16,095 nucleotides of DNA, taken from positions 1 through 16,095 of the forward strand of contig CAZJBP010000084.1 of the NCBI GenBank assembly GCA_964544115.1, read 5' to 3'. The notes below the pieces were generated by a model. That model was not told where the DNA came from, searched no databases, and saw only the letters and a list, made by a program, of their open reading frames with translations. Position numbers and translations under genes: made by a program. How positions within the stretch are numbered: the stretch's first letter is position 1; each line of letters opens with the position of its first letter. This DNA is from CAZJBP01 sp964544115. Its GTDB lineage: Bacteria > Verrucomicrobiota > Kiritimatiellia > UBA8416 > JADHWI01. Of this stretch, positions 1 to 6,646 are shown one piece after another.

Positions 1-6
1 ATTTAG

Positions 7-83
7 TGGCGTACCTGGCAGGAGTTGAACCTGCAACCTTCTGATCCGTAGTCAGATGCTCTGTCCAGTTGAGCTACAGGTAC
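7..83 (-). tRNA. tRNA-Arg (anticodon ACG), CCA encoded
   Basis: Read on the minus strand, this folds as a full cloverleaf. The 7-bp acceptor stem is GTACCTG/CAGGTAC, the D arm contains GCTC..AGC, the anticodon stem is TCTGA/TCAGA, and the T arm is GCAGG-TTCAACT-CCTGC. The 7-nt anticodon loop is CTACGGA, giving anticodon ACG and therefore arginine; its A34 would be the substrate of the TadA deaminase. The discriminator base is G, and the CCA end is encoded in the DNA at positions 9 to 7. The gene is a singleton here; its 5' end lies 81 bp from the repeat element that starts at 165. Confidence 0.96.
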
Positions 84-98
84 GTGATCGAGGGTCGG

Positions 99-128
99 AT
101 GCTACGCCATACGGGCTGCGCAATGCAA
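99..128 (-). promoter_or_regulatory. possible sigma70-type promoter of the tRNA-Arg gene
   Basis: On the minus strand, TTGCAT (128-123) and TAGCAT (104-99) are 18 nt apart and end 15 nt before the mature 5' end of the tRNA. Each hexamer matches 4 of 6 consensus positions. The spacing and placement are right for a tRNA promoter, but the match is weak and could be chance. Confidence 0.25.
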
Positions 129-247
129 TAGAGAATTGCGATCCACAACGCGGTAACGCGGTCCGGGCGCATCTGCGTTTCAGTGCACGCCGGGTGGTCG
201 CCCGCCTGTTGCCACGCAAGCCTCGGCGCAAAGTGTCTGCGGGAGGG

Positions 248-345
248 GTGTCAGACTTCCTGTCTGGACCCCCCGAAGGCAACGCGGCAGACGGGCCGAT
301 ATCACGTGCCCGCGTTTCGACCCGATCCGCGACACATCCCCCGGC
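248..345 (+). repeat. conserved core of the dispersed element, copy 1
   Basis: About 98 bp that match 8859-8956 on the opposite strand at roughly 85-90% identity by eye. Near its start is a small hairpin with CAGAC/GTCTG arms around a 5-nt loop (252-266). The second half contains GATCCGCGACACATCCCCC, identical in both copies. The reading frame through it is open in both copies, but the same is expected of random GC-rich DNA and no start site supports a protein. Confidence 0.75.
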
Positions 346-365
346 AAGCCATGCGCAAAGGGCGC

Positions 366-394
366 AAGATCCTTCGCTGCCGCTCAGGATGACC
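366..394 (+). repeat. short interspersed repeat-like motif inside copy 1
   Basis: The sequence reads AAGATCCTTCGCTGCCGCTC followed by AGGATGACC. From memory, strings of this AAGATCCTTCGCTGC...CAGGATGAC type recur between genes in many environmental bacterial genomes. It is absent from the second element of this window, so it may be a nested insertion or part of copy 1 only. Recognition is by eye and not backed by a search. Confidence 0.35.
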
Positions 395-597
395 AGAGCG
401 CTTTCAGAGATGAACATCGCGGGACCCGGCCTCCAAAGAAAGGCACACGAGGGCGCCACCCTCGACGGCGGTCCTGGCAACGCCCCCCCCAACCGGCTTG
501 CACCGAATCGCAGATGCGCCCAACGCGTCCGTGAGTCCGTGGCCGGCATTGCGGGGCGGCTTGCCGCGGGCGGGGGCGCCGTGTATCGTCCCCGCCA

Positions 598-2463
598 ATG
601 AGTGCTCGTCCTCACAGGGCTTCCGCCGCGGCCCGCCCCCTGCCGGTCACCCGCGCGGAGATGGAGGCCCGAGGGTGGGACGCCTGCGATGTCATCCTTG
701 TCAGCGGCGACGCCTACGTCGACCATCCGGCGTTTGGCGCGGCGCTGGTCGGGCGCTACCTGGAGTCCCTGGGTCTGCGGGTCGGCATCATCCCCCAGCC
801 CGACACCGCCTCACCCGCCGGGCTCTCCGTGCTCGGTGCGCCGCGCCTGTTCTGGGGCATCACGGCCGGCAACATCGACAGCCAGCTCGCGCGGCATACG
901 GTCATGCGCAAGCCCCGCAGGACCGACGACTACTCGCCCGACGGACAGGCCGGGCTGCGGCCCGCGAACGCCACCATTGTCTACGCCTCCCTGGCCCGGG
1001 CTGTCTGCAACACCGTGCCCGTCGTCCTGGGTGGCGTCGAGGCCTCCCTGAGGCGCTTTCCGTTCTTCGACTTCTGGAGCAACCGGATCCGCCGCTCTGT
1101 CCTGTTCGACGCCAAGGGTGACCTGCTGGTCTTCGGTATGGCCGAGAGCGCGCTGTCGGACCTGGTCGCCCGGCAGCGGCGCGGCGAGCCCCTCGCCGGG
1201 ATTCCGGGCACCGCCCGGACCGCCGCCTCCGTCGACGACATGAACGGCGTGGTCGAGCTCCCGGACTATGCCGCCGTCAGCGCGGACTCGGAGGCCGGCC
1301 GGCGCGCGTTCAACGCAATGACCCGCCTCGTGCACATTCACCATCGGGTGGGCGGCGCGACGCTGGTCCAGCGCTGCGACGCGCGCTGGCTCGTTGTGCA
1401 GCCGCCGTCTCCGCCCCTGGAGCCCGCCGCCCTGGACGCGCTCTACGCCCTGCCGTTCACGCGGGCACCGCATCCCGTCTACGCCGGTCAGCGGATCCCC
1501 GCGTTCGACATGATCCGCGATTCGATCACGATCCACCGCGGCTGCTACGGTCAGTGCAGCTTCTGCGCCATCGGAACCCACCAGGGGAGGCAGATCGTCT
1601 CGCGCAGCGCCCACAGCGTGCTGGAGGAGGCGCGCCGCGTGGCCGCCGCCCCCGGCTTTCACGGCACGATCAGCGACCTGGGCGGGCCGACGGCGAACAT
1701 GTACGGCACGCGCTGCCGCCTTGGACGCGACGGCTGCACGCACCGCGGGTGCCTCTACCCCGACGTCTGCCCCAACCTGGACACGAGCCACCGGGCGCTG
1801 ATCGAGCTGATGCGCGCCGTCCGGCGCGTTCCCGCCATACGGCATGCCTTTGTCACCAGCGGCATCCGCTTCGATCTCGCCCTGGCCGGCGGCGGAGATG
1901 CGTACCTCTCCGAGCTGGCGCAGCACCACGTCTGCGGGCTGCTCAAGATTGCCCCCGAGCACATCGCCCGGGGCACGTTGCGGGCCATGCGCAAGACCGG
2001 CCCGGAGGACTACACGGATTTTGTGCGCCGGTTCCTCGGGCAGATGAAGCAGGCCGGCAAGCGCGGCAGCGTGGTGGAGTACTTCATGAGCGGGCACCCC
2101 GGTTGCACCCTCGCGGATATGGTGGAACTGGCGGTCGATCTTCACCAGCGCGGCATCCGGCCCGAGCAGGTGCAGGACTATTACCCGGTGCCGATGACGC
2201 CGGCAGCCGCGATGTTCTACACCGGCGTCGATCCGCTCACCGACGAACCGGTCTACGTAGCCCGGACCGACCGCGACAAGAACCGCCAGCGAGCGCTGCT
2301 GCTGTATCACCGCCCGGAGTTTCACGAGGCCGCCCGCGAAGCCCTGCAGGCCGCCGGCCGCACCGACCTCATCGGTCGCGGGCCCGGCTGCCTCGTTCCC
2401 GAAGGCGCCTCACGCCGCGCACCCTCCCGCCCCCCTCAGCGGCCTCACAGGAGCGGGAAATAG
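598..2463 (+). CDS. YgiQ family radical SAM protein
   Basis: A 621-residue protein of the YgiQ (UPF0313) radical SAM family, within the usual size range. The N-terminal region (about 1-250) resembles the cobalamin-binding-like YgiQ N domain, starting at VTRAEMEARGWDACDVILVS. The radical SAM cluster motif CxxxCxxC is C316-C320-C323 within RGCYGQCSFCAIG, which should bind a [4Fe-4S] cluster and cleave S-adenosylmethionine. Further on are the family-typical GHPGCTLADM and VQDYYPVPMTPAAAMFYTGV segments. The biochemical function of the family is not established. The ATG at 598 was chosen because it precedes the conserved N-terminus closely; no clear Shine-Dalgarno sequence is visible. The last ~30 residues are a Pro/Arg-rich tail of low complexity. 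It stands alone, convergent with the regulator gene at 2674. Confidence 0.93.
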   Translation: MSARPHRASAAARPLPVTRAEMEARGWDACDVILVSGDAYVDHPAFGAALVGRYLESLGLRVGIIPQPDTASPAGLSVLGAPRLFWGITAGNIDSQLARHTVMRKPRRTDDYSPDGQAGLRPANATIVYASLARAVCNTVPVVLGGVEASLRRFPFFDFWSNRIRRSVLFDAKGDLLVFGMAESALSDLVARQRRGEPLAGIPGTARTAASVDDMNGVVELPDYAAVSADSEAGRRAFNAMTRLVHIHHRVGGATLVQRCDARWLVVQPPSPPLEPAALDALYALPFTRAPHPVYAGQRIPAFDMIRDSITIHRGCYGQCSFCAIGTHQGRQIVSRSAHSVLEEARRVAAAPGFHGTISDLGGPTANMYGTRCRLGRDGCTHRGCLYPDVCPNLDTSHRALIELMRAVRRVPAIRHAFVTSGIRFDLALAGGGDAYLSELAQHHVCGLLKIAPEHIARGTLRAMRKTGPEDYTDFVRRFLGQMKQAGKRGSVVEYFMSGHPGCTLADMVELAVDLHQRGIRPEQVQDYYPVPMTPAAAMFYTGVDPLTDEPVYVARTDRDKNRQRALLLYHRPEFHEAAREALQAAGRTDLIGRGPGCLVPEGASRRAPSRPPQRPHRSGK

Positions 2464-2513
2464 AACGGCGTCGCGCCTCCTCTCCATTGCATCCCGTACT
2501 CTTTGTCCTGCCT

Positions 2514-2621
2514 CTTGCTCTTAATCTTGCTCGTAATCTTAAGTCCCCATAGCCTCGAGTGCCGGTTGATCGAGAATTCAGGACGTAGGGGATTACGATC
2601 ACGATTACGAGTAACAGCAAG
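2514..2621. repeat. imperfect inverted repeat of ATTACG/ATTAAG units (long hairpin)
   Basis: The left arm (2514-2552) runs CTTGCTCTTAATCTTGCTCG and on to TCCCCATAG. The right arm (2584-2621), read on the opposite strand, runs CTTGCTGTTACTCGTAATCG and on to CCCCTACG. The arms match with scattered mismatches around a 31-nt loop. The unit is a degenerate 6-7-mer such as GATTACG or GATTAAG and is AT-richer than its surroundings. It lies between convergent genes and could stop transcription from both sides, but has no clean U-tract. A related block occurs at 15324-15399. Confidence 0.6.
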
Positions 2622-2673
2622 GGCGGGTGACTGAAGGAGGCCCGGGAATCGACAATCTTCCATAGTCAATCCC

Positions 2674-3906
2674 TCACCCACCAGCTCCGCCTCGCACGCG
2701 GCGGTAGCGCAGCGGCGTGGTCCCCGTCAGCCGGCGGAAATGGCGAATGAAATAGCTCTGGTCCGCGTAGCCCACCTCGTAGGCGATCTCGGCGCAGGTT
2801 TGCGAGGTGCGTTCGAGCAGGTGCCGGGCATGCTGAATACGCGACTCCTGGATCATCTGAACAACGGAGCGGCCGGCGAACTCCCGCACCAGGTGCGCCG
2901 TCCGGCTGGGGCTGAGGCCGATGTGTCGGGACACCTCGCGCAGGCTGATCTGCCGGGCGTGTTCGGCATTGATGAAGTCCAGCGCCTTGCGCACCCGCGT
3001 GTCCGTCCGGTTCATCCCGTGGAGGTAGACCACGTCGACGAAGTCGTCCAGCGCCTGCATCAGCGTATCCGACACGCCCTCGAAACTGCCTGCCCGGATC
3101 AGTCGCTCGGTCCACTCGTGGTTCCGCTCGATCAGCGGCTCAAGCAGAGGGTTGTCCTCAATGGCGGCGCGGGACAGGCAGCTGAGCAGCTCAATCGTCC
3201 GCGCCCGCAGCACGGCCATCTGGGTCGAGGAAAGGTAGATGGTGGCCAGCATCTCGTTGATGATCCGCTTGGCCTCGTTGCGGTTGCCGGCGCGGATGTT
3301 GGCGAGCAGGATGCGCTCCTTTTCGAACGCATACAGGGCCCCGGACCCCTTCTCCCTCAGGTCCTGCATGGCCTGGTTCCACTGCTGCTGGCGGAGCACG
3401 CGGGTGCGGTTCTCCTCCATCCACTCCGGGCGCCACCCGCTGGAGGCGTAAAACAACTCCACCGCCCGCTCGGCCTCGCGTCGCACTGTGTCCGTCGTAC
3501 ACAGAGGAAGGTCAGCCACAGCGGCCGCAGCGTCGCTCTCCGCAAACCCGGCCTTCGTCAGCTCGCGAACGACCCCGGGCCTCCCGTCGCCCCCGACGCC
3601 GTCGAGCAGCGCGACCGGACCGAGCATGCCCCCATGGATCTTTCGCCGGTCCTCCAGCGCCACCACCCACGTGACCAGCCCCTGAACGAGTTCGAGCACT
3701 ACCGGTCCGCCCGCGCTCAGGCTGTCCTGGATTGCGTAGCTGCGCAGCCGTACCGCACCCTCCAAGCCATCTAACGGATCGCGCACCCCCAGTGCCGTTC
3801 CCGCCGGGGCCAGAAAACGCACCTCGATCCCGAGCTCGGAGCGCATCACGCGCCGCGTTGCCGTCATTATCCGACTCAAGCCATTCGCCATAACAATCAT
3901 CTCCAC
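2674..3906 (-). CDS. AraC-family transcriptional regulator with PocR-like sensor domain
   Basis: About 410 residues. The C-terminal ~105 residues are a typical AraC/XylS double helix-turn-helix: helix set one around ISLREVSRHIGLSPSRTAHL, set two around CAEIAYEVGYADQSYFIRHF, ending in RRLTGTTPLRYRR. The N-terminal ~170 residues resemble the PocR ligand-binding domain (LVTWVVALEDRRKIHGGM, LCTTDTVRREAERAVELFY), and the middle contains FEKERILLANIRAGNRNEAK, seen in this regulator class. PocR domains are thought to sense small metabolites such as diols or other fermentable compounds. It is divergent from the corrinoid protein gene and probably controls it. The first codon at 3906 is GTG; an ATG at 3891 has a GGAG nine nt upstream and may be the true start, giving 405 residues. 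Confidence 0.92.
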   Translation of the reverse strand: MEMIVMANGLSRIMTATRRVMRSELGIEVRFLAPAGTALGVRDPLDGLEGAVRLRSYAIQDSLSAGGPVVLELVQGLVTWVVALEDRRKIHGGMLGPVALLDGVGGDGRPGVVRELTKAGFAESDAAAAVADLPLCTTDTVRREAERAVELFYASSGWRPEWMEENRTRVLRQQQWNQAMQDLREKGSGALYAFEKERILLANIRAGNRNEAKRIINEMLATIYLSSTQMAVLRARTIELLSCLSRAAIEDNPLLEPLIERNHEWTERLIRAGSFEGVSDTLMQALDDFVDVVYLHGMNRTDTRVRKALDFINAEHARQISLREVSRHIGLSPSRTAHLVREFAGRSVVQMIQESRIQHARHLLERTSQTCAEIAYEVGYADQSYFIRHFRRLTGTTPLRYRRVRGGAGG

Positions 3907-4085
3907 GCGCGCTGAAACACTGGCTATTCGTACGCGGATTCAATCGAGGATAGCAAGATCGTATTACTTTTCAGGCGGAATGATCTATTCCCACCTGACC
4001 GATCCCGCTATGTTTCGCACCTATCGATCGCGCCGGAAAGCGCGTCCGAGGGCGGACGGGGCCGGAGCGGCAAGGAGATCCATAG
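3907..4085. promoter_or_regulatory. divergent intergenic control region (regulator / corrinoid operon)
   Basis: This 179-bp space must hold the promoters of both divergent genes. Visible are a perfect 5-bp inverted repeat GGAAT-gatct-ATTCC (3977-3991), a possible operator half-site pair, and two GC-rich hairpins just before the corrinoid gene. These are CGCGC/GCGCG (4029-4044) and CGTCCG-AGGG-CGGACG (4043-4058), which share two bases and so cannot both form fully. I found no convincing -35/-10 pair and no cobalamin riboswitch. The role of the operator is inferred only from position. Confidence 0.45.
4072..4077 (+). promoter_or_regulatory. strong ribosome binding site of the corrinoid protein gene
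   Basis: AAGGAG sits 8 nt before the ATG at 4086. It is the best Shine-Dalgarno sequence in the window and fixes the start. It suggests high translation, in line with the gene's strongly biased codon use (mostly AAG for Lys, GGC for Gly). Confidence 0.8.
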
Positions 4086-4712
4086 ATGAGCATCGTGAAC
4101 CAGATCGCTGAGAACCTGATGAAGGGCAAGGCCAATGACGTCAAGGCCCTGGTAGAGAAGGCCCTGGCTGATGGCGTTGCTCCGGCCAGCATCCTCAACG
4201 ACGGCCTCCTCGCCGGCATGGGCGTCATCGGTGACCGCTTCAAGAAGAACGAAGTCTATGTGCCCGAGGTTCTCATCGCCGCCCGCGCGATGAAGGCCGG
4301 CATGGCCATCCTGCAGCCCAAGCTGACCAGCGCCGGCGTCCAGCCGCGCGGCGTCGCGGTCGTGGGCACGGTCAAGGGCGACCTGCATGACATCGGCAAG
4401 AACCTCGTCTGCATGATGCTCGAGGGCGCCGGCTTCAAGGTGATGGACGCGGGCATCGACGTTGCCCCTGAGAAGTTCGTGCAGATCGCCAAGGACAGCT
4501 CCGCGAAGCTGATCGGCGTGTCGGCGCTGCTGACGACCACGATGACCAATATGCGCGCCGTCGTGGACGCGGTGAAGGCTTCCGGGCTCAAGGTCAAGGT
4601 GATGATCGGCGGCGCCCCGGTGACGCAGGCGTTCTGCGACGAGATCGGCGCCGATGGCTACGCGCCTGACGCCGCCTCGGCCGCTGACTTGGCCAAGCGC
4701 CTGAACGGCTGA
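4086..4712 (+). CDS. corrinoid (cobalamin-binding) protein of the MtaC/MtbC/MttC type
   Basis: A 208-residue protein with the two-domain layout of methyltransferase corrinoid proteins. A helical cap domain covers about 1-85 (IGDRFKKNEVYVPEVLIAAR is family-typical). A Rossmann-like B12 domain covers about 88-208 and contains D99-L-H101-D-I-G104, the DxHxxG motif whose His ligates cobalt from below, then SxL at 146-148 and GG at 175-176. Such proteins carry a methyl group on Co(I)/Co(III) between a substrate-specific methyltransferase and a tetrahydrofolate or thiol acceptor. No partner methyltransferase or reductive activase is in the window. The gene follows a PocR/AraC regulator in divergent orientation and is 15 nt upstream of the next gene. 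Length and motifs are complete. Confidence 0.93.
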   Translation: MSIVNQIAENLMKGKANDVKALVEKALADGVAPASILNDGLLAGMGVIGDRFKKNEVYVPEVLIAARAMKAGMAILQPKLTSAGVQPRGVAVVGTVKGDLHDIGKNLVCMMLEGAGFKVMDAGIDVAPEKFVQIAKDSSAKLIGVSALLTTTMTNMRAVVDAVKASGLKVKVMIGGAPVTQAFCDEIGADGYAPDAASAADLAKRLNG

Positions 4713-4727
4713 TCCGCCAGCTCCGCC

Positions 4728-5672
4728 ATGCGCGTGCTGGTCGTAGGTCCGGGGGCCATCGGCTGCATGTTCGCAGCGCGCCTTGCCGATTCCGGCGTGG
4801 ACGTGCTGCTACTGGGCCGTGACCGTACCCGGTGCGACCAGCTCGCGGCGGGCGGGCTGCGGATTGAGCGCTCCGACGGAATTCACGTCTATCCGGCGAA
4901 CGCCATCTGCTCGGGCAATGCCCTGCCAGATGGCGCTCGCATTTCTGCGGCCGTTATTGCGGTCAAGGCCTACGACACGGCGGTGGCGGGGACGGCCGTG
5001 GCCGCCGTCGTCAGCCGCGACACCCCCGTGATCTCGCTGCAGAACGGCATCGGCAACGCTGACGTTCTGACCGACACCTGCGGACTGCGCCGCGTGATCT
5101 GCGCAGTGACCTCCTGCGGCGCAACGCTTCTCGGCGCGGGCCATGTGCGCGAGGCGGGTATCGGCGTAACCCGCATGGCTCCGGCCGATGGGCAACCCGT
5201 GCCGGAAGCCATTCGTGACGTGGCCCGTAACTTGATCCACGCCGGCCTGGCCGTGGAATTACTTTCCGATGCCCCCTCCGTGGTGTGGAGCAAGGCGATT
5301 ATCAACGCCGCGCTCAACCCCCTGACTGCGATCTGGGGCGTTCGCAACGGCGAGGTGGCTGAGCGGGAAGATCTCCGCCAGTCCCTGCGCGCCGCAGCCG
5401 GCGAGGGCCAGCGGGTGGCGGCCGCCCTCGGCATCCGCCTGGTCTACGACGATGCGGCTGAGGAGGCCGAACGCGTGTGCCGCCAGACCAGCGGAAACCT
5501 GTCCTCCATGCTTCAGGACGTCCGGTCCGGCCGCAGAACAGAAGTGCGCGAGATCAATGGAGCCATCGTCGCGGCCGGCCGGCGGCTCGGAATCGGGACG
5601 CCCATCAACGAGGAGTTGCTCCGGAGGGTGCTGGAGCTGGAATCGCAAGCTCACGGAGGCGGGCTGGCATGA
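4728..5672 (+). CDS. ketopantoate reductase (ApbA/PanE) family dehydrogenase
   Basis: A 314-residue NADPH-dependent reductase. The N-terminal Rossmann domain begins MRVLVVGPGAIGCMF with the GxGxxG-type dinucleotide motif at residues 7-12. K80 lies in IAVKAYDT, and the C-terminal helical domain has K189, N193 and N197 in SKAIINAALNPLTAI, spaced as in E. coli PanE (K176, N180, N184). The segment SSMLQDVRSGRRTEVREING is the usual substrate-binding region. The family reduces 2-dehydropantoate to pantoate for coenzyme A synthesis, but many paralogues act on other 2-oxo acids. Its place behind a corrinoid protein, away from other pantothenate genes, leaves the substrate open. It lies 15 nt after the previous gene and overlaps the next by ATGA. 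Confidence 0.88.
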   Translation: MRVLVVGPGAIGCMFAARLADSGVDVLLLGRDRTRCDQLAAGGLRIERSDGIHVYPANAICSGNALPDGARISAAVIAVKAYDTAVAGTAVAAVVSRDTPVISLQNGIGNADVLTDTCGLRRVICAVTSCGATLLGAGHVREAGIGVTRMAPADGQPVPEAIRDVARNLIHAGLAVELLSDAPSVVWSKAIINAALNPLTAIWGVRNGEVAEREDLRQSLRAAAGEGQRVAAALGIRLVYDDAAEEAERVCRQTSGNLSSMLQDVRSGRRTEVREINGAIVAAGRRLGIGTPINEELLRRVLELESQAHGGGLA

Positions 5673-6640
5673 AGAGGAAGATCGCCATCTCGACCGTGCG
5701 CGTCTTGTGTGCCGTGGCCGCCGTTGTCACGGTCGTCGGGTGCCTCACCTCCCAGCCGACCTTTCGAAAGAATAGAGCCTCGGCGATCACCGTCGACGCC
5801 GCAAGACTGAGAGCCCACGTCATCACCTTGAGCGAGACACTGCACCCGCGGGATTGGGAGCACGTGGACAACCTGGCAAAGTGCGCCGACTACATCGAGG
5901 CACAGCTTGCGAGCGCAGGCGCCGCCGTGGAGTCGCAAGTTGTCGAGGCTCAGGGCCGGCGTTATCGGAATGTGATCGGCAGGTTCGGCGCTGGACTCGG
6001 ATCCAAAGTGGTGGTCGGTGCCCACTATGATGCCTGTGGAAACACCCCCGGCGCGGACGACAATGCGAGCGGCGTTGCGGCTCTGATCGAACTGGCGCAT
6101 CTCCTGGGGCGCAACGCGCCGTCCAGGGAGGTCGAACTAGTCGCCTATGTGCTCGAAGAGCCCCCGTTCTTCCGAACCGCAAGCATGGGCAGTGCGATCC
6201 ATGCCGCGAGCATCGCAGGAGAAGCGGCAACCGTCAGGGGCGTGATCGTCCTTGAGATGGTCGGGTGCTTCAACGATGAACGGGGCTCACAATCCTACCC
6301 ATCGCTCTTGCTGAAACTGGTGTACCCCAGCAGGGGCAATTTCATCGCGGTCGTGGGGGCGTGGGATCAAGGCGATTGGATCAAGTCGGTGAAGGTGGGC
6401 ATGAAGGGATGCACGGACCTGCCCGTCTACTCCATCCGCGCACCCGCCGCCATTCCGGGCGTCGACTTCTCCGATCACCTGAACTATTGGCCGCACGGCT
6501 TCAAGGCCCTGATGATCACCGATACGGCGTTCTACAGGAACAAGGCCTACCACGGAACCGAGGACACGGCCGACCGGCTGGACTACGGGCGGATGTCCAA
6601 GGTCGTTGTGAGCGTGTTCGAGGCTATACGCTCCATCTGA
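5669..6640 (+). CDS. lipoprotein zinc peptidase, M28 family
   Basis: A 323-residue predicted lipoprotein. The ATG at 5669 overlaps the preceding stop (ATGA) and follows GGAGG at 5655-5659, which fixes the start. Residues 1-24 are a signal peptide (basic MKRK, then a hydrophobic stretch) with lipobox VVGC; Cys25 would be lipidated. The M28 di-zinc site is complete: H119 in GAHYDACG, D131 in PGADDNASG, E163-E164 in VLEEPPFF, E196 in VLEMVG, and H295 in KAYHGTEDTADRLDY. The closing segment DHLNYWPHGFKALMITDTAF is family-typical. It probably releases N-terminal residues from peptides outside the cytoplasmic membrane. It is likely co-translated with the dehydrogenase upstream, an unusual pairing. 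It ends 6 bp from the convergent GH127 gene, with no terminator between. Confidence 0.9.
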   Translation: MKRKIAISTVRVLCAVAAVVTVVGCLTSQPTFRKNRASAITVDAARLRAHVITLSETLHPRDWEHVDNLAKCADYIEAQLASAGAAVESQVVEAQGRRYRNVIGRFGAGLGSKVVVGAHYDACGNTPGADDNASGVAALIELAHLLGRNAPSREVELVAYVLEEPPFFRTASMGSAIHAASIAGEAATVRGVIVLEMVGCFNDERGSQSYPSLLLKLVYPSRGNFIAVVGAWDQGDWIKSVKVGMKGCTDLPVYSIRAPAAIPGVDFSDHLNYWPHGFKALMITDTAFYRNKAYHGTEDTADRLDYGRMSKVVVSVFEAIRSI

Positions 6641-6646
6641 AGCCGC

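Larger units (their letters stand above)
165..521 (+). mobile_element. MITE-like non-autonomous element, copy 1
   Basis: This 357-bp stretch fills most of the 514-bp gap between the tRNA and the YgiQ gene and has no credible coding sequence. Its ends are inverted copies of one 23-bp motif: forward at 165-187 and reverse-complement at 499-521, both beginning GGGCGCATCTGCG, about 21 of 23 positions identical. It is flanked by AACGCGGTCC (155-164) and AACGCGTCC (522-530), which looks like a 9-10 bp target duplication with one indel. Inside, 248-345 matches the interior of a second element at 8737-9193, and about 60 bp at the right end also match. The absence of a transposase and the termini suggest passive mobilisation in trans. 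It could instead be an older intergenic repeat family with no transposition history. Confidence 0.6.

Noticed and set aside
56..601. 181-codon plus-strand frame and overlapping frames between the tRNA and ygiQ
   Set aside because: It starts inside the antisense of the tRNA, runs through the repeat element and has no ribosome binding site or recognisable domain.
811..2325. 504-codon open frame on the minus strand
   Set aside because: It is antisense to the YgiQ gene, with Ala/Arg/Gly-rich translation and no family motif; a product of high GC.
2464..2673. CRISPR-like array
   Set aside because: The short units are degenerate, arranged as inverted arms, and lack uniform spacers.
3907..4085. cobalamin riboswitch ahead of the corrinoid protein gene
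   Set aside because: I see no B12-box-like sequence and the leader is too short for the usual ~200-nt element.
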